Source: CAKZNE01 sp963976435
GTDB lineage: Bacteria > Bacteroidota > Bacteroidia > Flavobacteriales > Schleiferiaceae
NCBI GenBank assembly: GCA_963976435.1
Contig: CAXBKQ010000019.1
Span: forward strand, 1 to 64,000
Reading direction: 5' to 3'
Length of the DNA stretch: 64,000 nt
Both the position numbers and the translations under genes were made by a program. The stretch's first letter is position 1. Every line of letters begins with the position of its first letter. The notes beneath the pieces are model-generated. The model saw nothing but the letters and a program-made list of their open reading frames with translations, ran no database searches and was not told the origin of the DNA. Shown piece after piece: positions 1-9,254 of this stretch.

Positions 1-153
1 AACCGACCTTAGGAGCTCATGAGCGACAGCGAATAACCCAAAAATGAACAGAATTATATCATTTCTTAATTTGCGATAATTCACATTTAGGACACATATG
101 CTTTTCACTTTAAAATCTACTTTATATAAGCAGGATTGATAGGACTTATTCAT
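1..153 (-). CDS. possible partial ORF running off the left edge
   Basis: An open frame on the minus strand starts with ATG at 153 and stays open for 51 codons to the left edge. Residues about 33-45 are hydrophobic (IILFIFGLFAVAH) and could be a membrane segment. No family is recognised, the frame is short and has no visible ribosome site, so it may be chance. It would be divergent from the secreted-protein gene at 333. Confidence 0.2.
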   Translation of the reverse strand, partial: MNKSYQSCLYKVDFKVKSICVLNVNYRKLRNDIILFIFGLFAVAHELLRSV

Positions 154-332
154 GTTTTTTAATAAATTAATATCTACTAAGCTTATGCCTGCTGGCAAAA
201 ACAAGGCTAGCCGCGAAGATTTTAGGTTTACTATTTTCCAAATACTATGAATTGAACAGTCAACTTTTCTCAATTTCTTAGTTTCCAGATTTAACTTCTT
301 TATATTTGAGCATAGAAAATAAAACAGTCTAA
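154..332. other. intergenic stretch upstream of first secreted protein
   Basis: AT-rich stretch with no convincing gene. A small inverted repeat (TGCC-tgc-tGGCA, about 187-197) and a -7 type element at 301-308 are the only structures seen. No tRNA-like cloverleaf was recognised. Confidence 0.4.
301..308 (+). promoter_or_regulatory. putative -7 promoter element TATATTTG
   Basis: TATATTTG matches the Bacteroidota -7 consensus TAnnTTTG and lies 24 nt before the GTG start at 333. No TTG -33 box is seen at the usual 17-23 nt spacing, so this is a half-supported promoter. Confidence 0.45.
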
Positions 333-2447
333 GTGAAAAGATCAATATCCACTCTCCTAATATTCCTTATTTCCATTTCTGTATATGCACAATTGAGCTA
401 TAAGGAGCATCATTTTTCAATTCAAAAGTCACATAGCTACGATCCTAAAACTGGAGATATAGACTTTAACGCTAAGCTCGTCCATATGGAGGCCCCAAGT
501 CCAGACGGTGAAAGCTACCGTTCCTTCTTAATGAGGCAAAAGATTGAATCGCGAAAACGATTTCCATTAAATCCAAACAGCCCAAAAACGGAAAACAAAA
601 ACGCTGCTGCTCAGCCAATAGTGGGAAAGGGATTAAGCAAATATTCTACATTAGTAAATGGCACAGTTATCAACTACTCTGGAGGAATTCCAAATGACAA
701 TGCCTTGGCAGTTTCCAATGGAGGAATATTACTCAGTGGAGTAAATAGTATCATCTGGGCCTATGATTTGAACATTGACACCACCATTTTTCCAAAACAT
801 ATTTTATCTCTTAGGCAGGTAGGAAAGGGTTCAAATTCCAGTAATTATTTTGATCCCCAGCTTATTTATGATCCAGATGCAGATCGGTTTATTTTGGTTT
901 TCCTTAGGGATAATACCCCTTCAAGTAGCGCTTATATTGTTTGTTTTTCCTCAAGTAATGACCCCAGAGATCCCTGGAATGTATATGAACTTCCTGGAAA
1001 TCCATTAAACAATAATAGATGGACAGATTTCCCTACCATAAGCATCAGTAAAGATGAAGTTTTCCTTACCGCAAATTTGATTATACCAAATGTTTCTTGG
1101 CAAGTTGGTTTTGATGGTTCCATAATTTGGCAGTTGAACAAACAGGATGGTTATGATAGCGCCGCCACCATTAGGACTAAATTATTTTCCGATATAAAGT
1201 ACAATGGTAAATTCACAAGAAACCTACACTGTGTAAGGGGTTTAGATAATGTTTCTAAAAGACAATTCTTTTTATCAAATCGCAACTTCGATATCACCAA
1301 TGACAGTATTTTTGTGATGGAGGTTACAGGTACATTGGACAATTCCAGTTTATCTATAAACATGGCTAAAACAAGTCCAAACTATGGTGTTCCTCCAAAT
1401 GGAAGACAGGAAGACACCAACCTCAATGATCCAACCAAAGGACTTCAAACCAATGATGGAAGAGTTTTAGGGGCAATAAGCAATGGGGATGACTGGATAC
1501 AATATGTTTCTACTACTGTAAACCCAAGTACAGGATTTGCGGGTATTTACCATGGCATTGTGAGAAATCCTATGACCAATTCTATGAATATTGCTGGACA
1601 TATAATTGCGGATAATGTAAAGGATTTTGGATATCCCAATATCGCCTTTACCGGTAATGAAGATTGTGATATGGAAAGTATTATAGCCTTCAATTTTGCA
1701 TCACCTACAGATTTCCCAGGAGTAGCAGCGGTATATTATGGAAATGATGGAAATTATTCTGATGTAGTTTATCTCAAAGACGGATTAAATTATGTAGATG
1801 CCCATTCTGATAGCTATGAAAGATGGGGTGACTATTTCGGGATTCAACCCAAATTTAATGAGACAGGTACTATTTGGACTGCCGGATTTTATGGCCTTGC
1901 GAACAACCAAAATGGTACTTGGTTTAATGAATTAAGCAGTCCGGATGACGATAAACTATCCGTTCAAACAAGCCTAAATGGATCCTTAACATTCTGTGAT
2001 GGAGAATTTTCCCTTAAGCCTTCTGGCGGGATTCCTCCTTATTATTACAGTTTTAATGGAGCTGCATTTTCAGAATCTGGGATTTTGGATAGTGTTTGTG
2101 ATGGGGATAGCATAGTTTTTTCCATTCAAGACTCTAGGGGTTGTATAGTTTCCGATACAGTAGCCAATCCACGAACTATAAATACGATTAATGGTGCCTA
2201 CCCAAATCCTTTTTCCGGACAGTTAGTAAGCCAATTTCAACTGGAGAAAGACCAGGTGATTTCCGCTTATATTTTTGATTCTAATGGAAAATTGGTAGCT
2301 AAGATTTTGGAGAAAAACGGAAGAAAAGGATTGAATAAATTGTTTTTTGAATTATCTCCTTTAAAGGCTGGAATATATGTTCTCAAGGTTGTAGGTGAAA
2401 ATGATGATGATGAAATATTAATGGAGAAAATTTTTAAAAGAGAATAA
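333..2447 (+). CDS. secreted T9SS type A sorting-domain protein
   Basis: A 704-residue protein with an N-terminal signal peptide (about residues 1-19, ending SVYA). A long beta-rich, probably propeller-like ectodomain follows (residues ~90-540). Next comes a SprB-like repeat segment (GGIPPYYYSFNGAAF, about 560-605), then a C-terminal T9SS type A sorting domain beginning near YPNPFSG and ending KIFKRE. It should cross the outer membrane through the type IX secretion system and be released or anchored on the surface. The ectodomain's function is not recognised. The start is GTG, placed just after a -7 element at 301-308. The next gene begins 5 nt after its stop, so they are probably co-transcribed. 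Confidence 0.8.
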   Translation: MKRSISTLLIFLISISVYAQLSYKEHHFSIQKSHSYDPKTGDIDFNAKLVHMEAPSPDGESYRSFLMRQKIESRKRFPLNPNSPKTENKNAAAQPIVGKGLSKYSTLVNGTVINYSGGIPNDNALAVSNGGILLSGVNSIIWAYDLNIDTTIFPKHILSLRQVGKGSNSSNYFDPQLIYDPDADRFILVFLRDNTPSSSAYIVCFSSSNDPRDPWNVYELPGNPLNNNRWTDFPTISISKDEVFLTANLIIPNVSWQVGFDGSIIWQLNKQDGYDSAATIRTKLFSDIKYNGKFTRNLHCVRGLDNVSKRQFFLSNRNFDITNDSIFVMEVTGTLDNSSLSINMAKTSPNYGVPPNGRQEDTNLNDPTKGLQTNDGRVLGAISNGDDWIQYVSTTVNPSTGFAGIYHGIVRNPMTNSMNIAGHIIADNVKDFGYPNIAFTGNEDCDMESIIAFNFASPTDFPGVAAVYYGNDGNYSDVVYLKDGLNYVDAHSDSYERWGDYFGIQPKFNETGTIWTAGFYGLANNQNGTWFNELSSPDDDKLSVQTSLNGSLTFCDGEFSLKPSGGIPPYYYSFNGAAFSESGILDSVCDGDSIVFSIQDSRGCIVSDTVANPRTINTINGAYPNPFSGQLVSQFQLEKDQVISAYIFDSNGKLVAKILEKNGRKGLNKLFFELSPLKAGIYVLKVVGENDDDEILMEKIFKRE

Positions 2448-2451
2448 TATT

Positions 2452-3060
2452 TTGAAAATCAATTTCCTAAACTCACTCTCCATTTTTTTTCTATTACTTT
2501 TTTGCAATTCTTTAGAAGGACAAAGCAATCTCCAACTTGCCAAAACCCAGATAAAGGAGATGAAGGAGGGTTTTATTTTGGTAAGACTGAAAACGGATAG
2601 TTTAAAAATTGCTAGCCTTGAAAAAAACGGTTATGCTAAGGAAGCCGAAAAGGTGAAATTAGATCTTTATAAAGAGAATAAAGAAATCTTATTATCATTT
2701 GCAAAGACCTTTGATTTTTGCCCAGTTTATTTTTTCTATTCAAACCATTCCAAGGAAATCCAATCTGGGGATATAAAGGGAAAAATTTTCGATTATAACC
2801 TAAAGCTTGTAGAGCAGGAGCAAATTACTGGCAAAACACATTTTGTTGCAAAATTTGGGAAAACAGAAAATTTAGGAATCCATGCCTTAATATTGATGGA
2901 CAGCTTTTTTATTCCTTTAAAATCACCCTTTCCCTTTTATCAAAGGCAATACACTTTTTTTTCCTTGGTCAAATTGAGCAAGGCCAGAGTTGCTAAAAAA
3001 TTAAATAAGAGACTTCACGATCAATATGAAATATGGACAAATCCTCGCTGGGGATTTTAA
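2452..3060 (+). CDS. secreted hypothetical protein
   Basis: A 202-residue protein of unknown function, starting with TTG 5 nt after the preceding T9SS gene. Residues 1-23 form a signal peptide (hydrophobic IFFLLLFCNS, then EGQS), so it is exported and probably periplasmic. The Cys at residue 18 does not sit in a clear lipobox. The body is Lys-rich, predicted mixed alpha/beta, with an amphipathic helix at 24-65. Tight spacing suggests it works with the upstream secreted protein. Its 3' end overlaps the convergent membrane-protein gene by 4 nt. Confidence 0.6.
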   Translation: MKINFLNSLSIFFLLLFCNSLEGQSNLQLAKTQIKEMKEGFILVRLKTDSLKIASLEKNGYAKEAEKVKLDLYKENKEILLSFAKTFDFCPVYFFYSNHSKEIQSGDIKGKIFDYNLKLVEQEQITGKTHFVAKFGKTENLGIHALILMDSFFIPLKSPFPFYQRQYTFFSLVKLSKARVAKKLNKRLHDQYEIWTNPRWGF

Positions 3061-3443
3061 TCAGGTTTATTTCTTCTAAAGAAAAATAGATTTTTGGTTT
3101 TGACATTTCCCAAAAAATAAAAAAGAACAGTGCCAATGGCATACATTAAAGTATCCCAAGGATCGCTAAAATGTCGGTCATCAATTTTGGGCAATAAATT
3201 TTCAAATAAAAAGCTGTACCAAATCCAAAAAATAATATGACTCGAAAGAGGTAGAACAAAGTTTGGGTTTCTATAGGTAAACTGTTGTTGAACAAAAAGA
3301 GCCAGACCCAAAACTATTCCAGGGCAAAGTAGATCATCCAAATAGCTTGATAGAATTGCTATGCCCAAACCAATTTTTTCAACCAACTGATTTGCACAAA
3401 AAACAAGAGAGCAAAACCAGAAATATTTAGAAAAACCAAACAT
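3057..3443 (-). CDS. small integral membrane protein, VanZ-like topology
   Basis: A 128-residue protein with about four hydrophobic segments and a conserved-looking DPWDTLMYAIGT stretch near residue 95. That stretch resembles the Asp-rich signature of small VanZ-like membrane proteins. Bacteroidota homologues of this type often carry unreliable transporter names, so I give no substrate. It follows the zinc-ribbon gene (stop 3453, 9 nt gap) on the same strand, suggesting a two-gene operon transcribed away from the HMG-CoA reductase gene. Confidence 0.6.
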   Translation of the reverse strand: MFGFSKYFWFCSLVFCANQLVEKIGLGIAILSSYLDDLLCPGIVLGLALFVQQQFTYRNPNFVLPLSSHIIFWIWYSFLFENLLPKIDDRHFSDPWDTLMYAIGTVLFYFLGNVKTKNLFFFRRNKPD

Positions 3444-3452
3444 TTTAGGAGA

Positions 3453-3725
3453 TCAATGTACCGTAGAGGCTGATATTGCGGCTATAAGGGAGATAATTGC
3501 GAAAAATATTAACTGCCCAAATCTGAAGATATATTTAAATCCTTTGAGGATAAAATTATCCCCTTCCGGAATCTCGATTAAAGGCAACTTCATACCTTCA
3601 GCTTTGCTCAGCTCTTCCTTTTCTTTCAGGTAGATTTCATTCATCATTTTGCCACAATTAGTACAAAATTCTTGTTCTCCTGAACTCCATTCCCCACAAT
3701 GGATACACTTAATCTCTTTGGACAT
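3453..3725 (-). CDS. zinc-ribbon membrane protein
   Basis: A 90-residue protein with an N-terminal zinc ribbon: CIHC at residues 7-10 and CTNC at 21-24, i.e. two CxxC pairs 10 residues apart. A linker leads to one C-terminal transmembrane helix (FGQLIFFAIISLIAAI, ~70-85). The ribbon is predicted to face the cytoplasm. Function unknown. It leads a two-gene minus-strand unit divergent from the mevalonate genes. Confidence 0.6.
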   Translation of the reverse strand: MSKEIKCIHCGEWSSGEQEFCTNCGKMMNEIYLKEKEELSKAEGMKLPLIEIPEGDNFILKGFKYIFRFGQLIFFAIISLIAAISASTVH

Positions 3726-3784
3726 TTTATTTTAACAAAATTTTCACTGAACAAATTAAAATAATAATAGGTTATAACACTTTG

Positions 3785-3792
3785 TATATTTG
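3785..3792 (+). promoter_or_regulatory. putative -7 element for the mevalonate genes
   Basis: TATATTTG fits TAnnTTTG and lies 22 nt before the ATG at 3815. It overlaps the in-frame TTG at 3782. That argues translation starts at 3815 and the longer reading is not used. A clear TTG -33 box is not visible. Confidence 0.5.
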
Positions 3793-3814
3793 TAAAATCT
3801 TAATAAAAACATCC

Positions 3815-5164
3815 ATGCCGAGCCCAATTAAAGGATTCTCCAAATTATCTAAAGAAGGAAAAATTGAATGGTTAATTGCCAATTATTTTAAAGGATCAGA
3901 AAGTGCTATTGAAGTATTAAAGAACTATTGGAATAGCGATGCAAAGCTTCAAAAACTCCATGATGAATTTATTGAGAACACCATTTCCAATTTTTACACC
4001 CCATATGGTGTAGCTCCCAATTTTTTAATTGATGGAAAACTACACACCCTACCCATGGCTATTGAGGAGAGTTCAGTAGTAGCCGCAGCAGCAAAAAGTG
4101 CGAGCTTTTGGTTAAATAGAGGTGGCTTTAAAACGAGCATTGTTTCTACCACCAAAATTGGGCATGTACATTTTATATATGAGGGTGATAAAAGTAAACT
4201 AAGAGATTTTGTAAATACTAATAAATCAAAATTTTACGAGGATACTGATTCTATTACTGCAAATATGCGAGCCCGTGGAGGTGGGATATTATCCATAGAA
4301 TTAATTGACAAGAGCGATAAAATAGACCATTATTATCAGCTAGAAGCCAAATTCGAAACCTGTGATTCTATGGGTGCGAATTTTATTAATTCCTGTTTGG
4401 AACAATTCTCGAAAACCCTAAGTGATAATTTACAGGCGGACAATAATTTCACGAAAAAGGAGAAGGAACTGCAAATTGTTATGTGTATTTTAAGTAATTA
4501 TACTCCTGAATGTTTGGTGAGATCTGAAGTTTCTTGCAAAATAGAAGAGCTGGAAGATGGTTCTGGAATTTCACCTGAAGAGTTTGCTCAAAAATTTCAA
4601 AGGGCTGTTAAAATAGCTGAGGTGGAACCTTATAGAGCTACTACCCACAACAAAGGAATTATGAATGGCATTGATGCTGTGGTAATAGCTACCGGTAACG
4701 ACTTTAGAGCCATTGAAGCGGCTTGCCATACCTACGCCTCTAAAAACGGGCAATATCAGAGTCTTACTCATTGTGAAGTGAAAAATGGTGAATTTAGATT
4801 CTGGATAGAAATCCCCATGGCACTTGGAACGGTGGGAGGACTTACGACCTTGCATCCCTTGGTAAAGTTTTCATTGCAAATGTTGAATAAACCCAGTGCA
4901 TCACAGCTAATGTCTATTATTGCAAGCTCCGGTTTAGCGCAAAACTTTGCCGCTTTAAGAGCATTAGTTACCACAGGAATACAGAAGGGACATATGAAAA
5001 TGCACCTTTTAAACATCTTAAACCAATTGGAAGCTACAGAAGAGGAAAAGAAAATAATTGTTGAGCATTTCAAAACCAACACAGTTTCGCACAGTGCAGC
5101 GGTTCAAAAATTTTGTGAGCTGAGAGGCATTGAAAGTCCAGCTGAGATTTCAAAAAAATCCTAG
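3815..5164 (+). CDS. hydroxymethylglutaryl-CoA reductase (class II type)
   Basis: A 449-residue enzyme converting HMG-CoA to mevalonate, the committed step of the mevalonate route to isoprenoids. Family motifs are in order: YGVAPNF (64-70), catalytic Glu in MAIEESS (81-87), DSMGANFINS (184-193), catalytic Lys280 in HNKGIMNG, Asp296 in ATGNDF, GTVGG (338-342) and the catalytic His393 in KGHMKMH. These fit the class II (often called degradative) type. Flavobacteria use it biosynthetically. Start chosen at ATG 3815 because a promoter element overlaps the upstream TTG. The stop codon overlaps the GHMP kinase start by 1 nt. The pathway feeds idi, crtB and crtI at 13.8-16.6 kb. Confidence 0.92.
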   Translation: MPSPIKGFSKLSKEGKIEWLIANYFKGSESAIEVLKNYWNSDAKLQKLHDEFIENTISNFYTPYGVAPNFLIDGKLHTLPMAIEESSVVAAAAKSASFWLNRGGFKTSIVSTTKIGHVHFIYEGDKSKLRDFVNTNKSKFYEDTDSITANMRARGGGILSIELIDKSDKIDHYYQLEAKFETCDSMGANFINSCLEQFSKTLSDNLQADNNFTKKEKELQIVMCILSNYTPECLVRSEVSCKIEELEDGSGISPEEFAQKFQRAVKIAEVEPYRATTHNKGIMNGIDAVVIATGNDFRAIEAACHTYASKNGQYQSLTHCEVKNGEFRFWIEIPMALGTVGGLTTLHPLVKFSLQMLNKPSASQLMSIIASSGLAQNFAALRALVTTGIQKGHMKMHLLNILNQLEATEEEKKIIVEHFKTNTVSHSAAVQKFCELRGIESPAEISKKS

Positions 5165-6066
5165 TGAAAAAAGAATTTTTCGCCAGAGGAAAATTGCTGC
5201 TTAGCGGAGAATATGCCGTACTCAATGGTGCATTAGCCTTGTCTTTGCCTTGTAAATATGGACAAAGTCTCAAGCTCTATCCTCATTCAAAAAAAGAAAT
5301 ACATTGGAAAAGCTTTGATGAAAAGCAAAAAATTTGGTTTGAAGCCAAGTTTGATTTGAACTTGAATGTATTGGAATATTCCTCCCTTTCTTTGGCGGAA
5401 AATTTGCAATTTTTATTAAAAACCGCTTTTCGCCTTTCCGGTAAAAAAATAGATGCCCTTAAGATTGAAAGTTATTTGGACTTTAATAGAGAATGGGGCT
5501 TAGGAAGCAGTAGTACTCTTCTATCTTTAATTTCCCAATGGCAGCAAATAGATGCTATGGAATATTTCTTTCTTGTTGCAAATGGAAGTGGATATGATGT
5601 AGCAGCAGCCACTTGTAACTATCCTATCCTATACCAATTAAAAAAATCGAAAGCTAATTGGCAGGAAGTTGAAATACCTTTTGAAGCTTTCGAAAGCTCC
5701 TTTTTTATCCATCTCAATAAAAAACAAAAAAGTGACCTTGAAGTGGAAAAATATAAATTGAAGAACAGCATCACCAAAGAGCAAATTACAGGGATTGACA
5801 AACTTAGTCTTGCAGTAAAAAAACTAAAGACAGATCAAGAATTGCAGCACTGGATTGAGAATCACGAAAATTTAATGGCCAATATCCTTGGTAAAAAAAG
5901 AATAAAAGAAGAGTATTTCCCTGATTTTAAAGGGGAAATAAAATCCCTAGGAGCATGGGGAGGAGACTTCATTCTTGCCTCAGGTTCAGAGCTGAAATCC
6001 TATTTTTTATCCAAAAATTTTAAGCAAATTATTCCCTTCAAGGAAATGATACATTTTGCTAAATAA
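5164..6066 (+). CDS. GHMP kinase (mevalonate-pathway type)
   Basis: A 300-residue ATP-dependent small-molecule kinase. The N-terminus (GKLLLSGEYAVLNG, 9-22) is the substrate-side motif. GLGSSST (112-118) is the glycine-rich ATP loop, and GSGYDVA (141-147) is a variant of the GYDIA signature of a Bacteroidota GHMP subfamily. It starts at a GTG overlapping the HMG-CoA reductase stop by 1 nt, so the pair is translationally coupled. A mevalonate or phosphomevalonate kinase role is inferred from that pairing. Exact substrate cannot be read from sequence. Confidence 0.85.
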   Translation: MKKEFFARGKLLLSGEYAVLNGALALSLPCKYGQSLKLYPHSKKEIHWKSFDEKQKIWFEAKFDLNLNVLEYSSLSLAENLQFLLKTAFRLSGKKIDALKIESYLDFNREWGLGSSSTLLSLISQWQQIDAMEYFFLVANGSGYDVAAATCNYPILYQLKKSKANWQEVEIPFEAFESSFFIHLNKKQKSDLEVEKYKLKNSITKEQITGIDKLSLAVKKLKTDQELQHWIENHENLMANILGKKRIKEEYFPDFKGEIKSLGAWGGDFILASGSELKSYFLSKNFKQIIPFKEMIHFAK

Positions 6067-6136
6067 ATTTCAATTTGCAATTCTTTACAAATAACTATCT
6101 TTAAAGGTTATTCGTACTAATTGAATTCACCCTGGA

Positions 6137-8332
6137 ATGAAGAGCTTTTGGCTTTACATACTTCTATTACTTTCCTTAGCAGGCAAGGCTAAACATCTTG
6201 TAGGTGGTGAAATTACTTATGAATGCCTAGGTAATAATAATTACGAGTTTACACTTACCATTTATCGAGATTGCCAACCGACTGGACAAACGGCTTTTGA
6301 TGCTAATGCAGCAATTACGGTTTATGATATGAATAACAATGTAATTTTAAACCTTGCTCCACCCCTTTTTAGTGATAAGGATACTTTACCTCTAGAGGCT
6401 CCTAATAATTGTTCAAATTTATCCAGTTCCGTTTGCACAGAAGTAGGAATTTATAAGGTTACTGCTAATTTACCTCCCATTCCGGGTGGATATACAGTTA
6501 CCCACCAAAGGTGCTGCAGAAATGCCACCATTTTAAATATTCCAAATCCGGGCAACTGGGGAAGTACTTATACTGTGGAAATACCAAGTAATGATGTTGC
6601 TTGCAATAGCTCGCCTAATTTTGCTGCTACTCCACCGGTTTTACTCTGTGTAAACCAACCTGTTACACTGGACATGTCTGCAACTGACAGCGATGGTGAT
6701 AGTTTGTCTTATTCCATTTGCAATGTAAAACATGGAGGAGGAAGGAGTGTTAATCCACCAAATTCTGGTTTCAACTCTCCAGCTCCTAATCCAGCGGCAC
6801 CCCCGCCTTACTCCAATGTTCCCTTTAGCCCTGGATTTAGCTTTTCAAATCCCGTAACTTCAAACCCTGGTTTTGTGATTAATTCGCAAACCGGAATATT
6901 AAGAGGAACCCCAACCCAGCTGGGTCAATATGTCTTTGCCATTTGTGTTACAGAATGGAGGAATGGACAAATGCTAAGCACCATTCGCCGTGATTTTCAA
7001 TTTAATATTAGCGGAGATTGTGTGGGACCAATTAGTATTGCTGAGGATCAAATAATGAATCCCAATACCTTGTGTTCTGGACTTACCATTCCCTTTAAAA
7101 GCATAAGTTTAAATACCACATCCTGGCGTTGGGATTTTGGAGATACCACTACATTAGCGGATACCAGTAGACTGGCACATCCTAGCTACACCTTTCCAGA
7201 CACCGGATTATATACTGTTACCTTAATTGCAAACCCCGGTAGCCTTTGTCAAGATACTTCCATCCTAGAATTTAGAGTTTACTATCCTGTTTCTGCAGGT
7301 TTTACCTATACTGGAGAGACCTGCTATGGAGTAAATTCTATAAATTTTGAAGCAGAGGGTTCATTTTCTCCTCAGGCTAAAATTAGTTGGGATTTTGGTG
7401 GTGCCACAAATATTGGTCAAACCTCCGACCTTAGGGACCCAAGTGGGGTGAGTTATGATTTACCGGGAGCCTATGAAGTAAGTATTTCTATTGAAGATTT
7501 TGAATGTAGCGACACTTACAAAAGCATAATTTATGTTTATCCAAATCCCGTTCTAATAAGCACGGTCCCACAAACTCAAGAATGTGCACCAGCAACAGTA
7601 AGTTTTATAGACAGCAGCGTAATTTTTGGTTTGGCACAACACACCTGGATTTTTGGAGATGGAACCATAAGTAATGATAAAAGTCCTGTTCATATTTATG
7701 AAGAGCCCGGCATTTATACGGTGGAACATTATGTAAAAACATTTCAAGGCTGTATTGATTCTGTTTATGAAAGTTACCCACAGGTAATTGAGGTATTTCC
7801 TTCCCCAGTATCTAAATTGAAAATCGACCCTATTGTAGCGAGTATTTATGATCCTGTTGTGAATATTGAAAATGAAATTGAAGGGAATTCGAATAGTGAA
7901 ACAATTTTACCAGATGGCAGGAAAATCAGCAATCTTTTGAGTGAAACCTTAACCTTTGAGGATACGGGTACCTATCCTGTTACACATATAGCTTTTAATC
8001 AGTTTGGATGTACAGATACTTTGGTAGAATATATTGTGATAGATGCCCCGGTAAACCTTTTTGTACCAAATGCCTTTAGCCCAAATAATGATGGACTAAA
8101 TGATGAATTTAAAATCTCCATCACTGGTATAGTAGAATTTAGAATTGAAATATTTTCTCGCTGGGGGGAAATGGTATTTCAATCTGATGATTTAAACTAT
8201 TCTTGGAATGGAAGGTATATGAATGAGGGCCGGGAACTTAAAGACCAGAGTTATACCTACAGAATAAAGGTCTTAACCAAAGAGCAACGCAGAACAATTG
8301 TAAAACATGGCTCCATAAATATTATTAAGTAA
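6137..8332 (+). CDS. PKD-domain surface protein with T9SS type B sorting domain
   Basis: A 731-residue exported protein. Signal peptide at 1-18; an N-terminal domain (GGEITYECLGNNNYEFTLT) rich in Cys, common in gliding-associated flavobacterial surface proteins. It is followed by about three PKD-like Ig folds with WDFG/WIFGDG cores (near 332, 418 and 508). The C-terminal ~90 residues (FVPNAFSPNNDGLNDEF to the end) are a type B sorting domain, also called the gliding-motility-associated C-terminal domain. Expected on the cell surface as an adhesin-like protein. Its 3' end overlaps the convergent crcB by 8 nt. Confidence 0.85.
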   Translation: MKSFWLYILLLLSLAGKAKHLVGGEITYECLGNNNYEFTLTIYRDCQPTGQTAFDANAAITVYDMNNNVILNLAPPLFSDKDTLPLEAPNNCSNLSSSVCTEVGIYKVTANLPPIPGGYTVTHQRCCRNATILNIPNPGNWGSTYTVEIPSNDVACNSSPNFAATPPVLLCVNQPVTLDMSATDSDGDSLSYSICNVKHGGGRSVNPPNSGFNSPAPNPAAPPPYSNVPFSPGFSFSNPVTSNPGFVINSQTGILRGTPTQLGQYVFAICVTEWRNGQMLSTIRRDFQFNISGDCVGPISIAEDQIMNPNTLCSGLTIPFKSISLNTTSWRWDFGDTTTLADTSRLAHPSYTFPDTGLYTVTLIANPGSLCQDTSILEFRVYYPVSAGFTYTGETCYGVNSINFEAEGSFSPQAKISWDFGGATNIGQTSDLRDPSGVSYDLPGAYEVSISIEDFECSDTYKSIIYVYPNPVLISTVPQTQECAPATVSFIDSSVIFGLAQHTWIFGDGTISNDKSPVHIYEEPGIYTVEHYVKTFQGCIDSVYESYPQVIEVFPSPVSKLKIDPIVASIYDPVVNIENEIEGNSNSETILPDGRKISNLLSETLTFEDTGTYPVTHIAFNQFGCTDTLVEYIVIDAPVNLFVPNAFSPNNDGLNDEFKISITGIVEFRIEIFSRWGEMVFQSDDLNYSWNGRYMNEGRELKDQSYTYRIKVLTKEQRRTIVKHGSINIIK

Positions 8333-8693
8333 GTTTTTTATCTATCAACCAAAAAATCATTATCCCTAGAAAAACACTTACTAATATATTGGCCAACAAA
8401 AATCCATAACTGCCAGATTTATAAAGCTCCCAATTTTCGAGGCTAAAGGTGGAGAAGGTAGAAAAACCTCCACAAAGCCCAACAGTCCAAAACAATTTCC
8501 AATTACTATCAATTGTTTTTTCTTCTATATAGACGAAGCTTATTATTGCTAAAATTAAGCATGCCAATAAATTAGAAATAAAAGTAGCCCAAGGAAAAAT
8601 ATTCTTATCCTTTAGATTCAAAAGAAATTGAGATATTCCAAATCTCAGTAAACTTCCAATGCCTCCGCCTAAGAATACAAACAACCAGTTCAT
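8325..8693 (-). CDS. crcB: fluoride channel CrcB/Fluc
   Basis: A 122-residue, four-helix membrane protein exporting toxic fluoride. It has the family's GGGIGSLLRFG near the start (9-19), an ISNLLACL helix carrying the conserved Asn, and GLCGGFSTFSTFS (~75-87), which matches the pore Phe-box and sodium-site region. Single-gene Fluc proteins form antiparallel homodimers. It overlaps the upstream PAP2 gene by 4 nt (ATGA). No fluoride riboswitch is visible ahead of it. Confidence 0.9.
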   Translation of the reverse strand: MNWLFVFLGGGIGSLLRFGISQFLLNLKDKNIFPWATFISNLLACLILAIISFVYIEEKTIDSNWKLFWTVGLCGGFSTFSTFSLENWELYKSGSYGFLLANILVSVFLGIMIFWLIDKKLT

Positions 8694-9250
8694 TTAATTG
8701 TGATTTTTCGAAAAATTCGCAATGATAAATAACCGCAAAAAGCACCATAGATGGCACCACAAATAATGTCTAATGGATAATGAACACCCAAGTAAACTCT
8801 TGATAAAGCAACCAAGCTCGACCAAAAAAGTAATAGTCCAACAGATTTTGAATAATGTTCCTTTAGTATACCCCCCATAAGCACTGCTAATCCAAAAGTA
8901 TTGGAAGCATGGCTGGAAACAAAGCCATATTTTCCACCACAAGATTCTTTAACCAATCGCATATTTTCCAGGAGATCTGGAACATGGCAGGGTCTTAACC
9001 TTTGAAACTGCTCTTTAAACAACCATACACTACCTGTGTCAGTAAAAACCGTATTTAGAATTAAAATTAAAAAGGCAATTCCAAAAATTTTGAGGTCAAA
9101 CTTTTTAAATACTAGGAAAAGTAAAAAAAGATAAAAGGGTATCCAGGTTTTAGTTCCAGATATAAGCAACCAAATTGGATCCCAACTTTCCTGTCCTAAA
9201 CTATTGAGGAAGATAAATAATTCTGAATCCCATTTTAGCAGTTGCTCCAT
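8690..9250 (-). CDS. PAP2-family membrane phosphatase
   Basis: A 186-residue integral membrane phosphatase with the full PAP2 catalytic set: KEQFQRLRP (79-87, the KX6RP motif), SSHASN (112-117, the PSGH-equivalent with catalytic His) and SRVYLGVHYPLD (150-161, SRX5HX3D). Likely substrates are undecaprenyl pyrophosphate, phosphatidic acid or lipid A phosphates on the periplasmic face; sequence does not decide. It starts 4 nt after obgE ends and overlaps crcB, so adk-obgE-PAP2-crcB may be one operon. Confidence 0.87.
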   Translation of the reverse strand: MEQLLKWDSELFIFLNSLGQESWDPIWLLISGTKTWIPFYLFLLFLVFKKFDLKIFGIAFLILILNTVFTDTGSVWLFKEQFQRLRPCHVPDLLENMRLVKESCGGKYGFVSSHASNTFGLAVLMGGILKEHYSKSVGLLLFWSSLVALSRVYLGVHYPLDIICGAIYGAFCGYLSLRIFRKITIK

Positions 9251-9254
9251 TGGC

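Noticed and set aside
932..1363. Minus-strand open frames inside the first secreted-protein gene
   Set aside because: Shadow frames: no motif, no start signal, and the plus-strand gene explains the sequence fully.
8325..9250. Fluoride riboswitch ahead of crcB
   Set aside because: crcB overlaps the upstream coding gene by 4 nt, leaving no leader in which to place a riboswitch.
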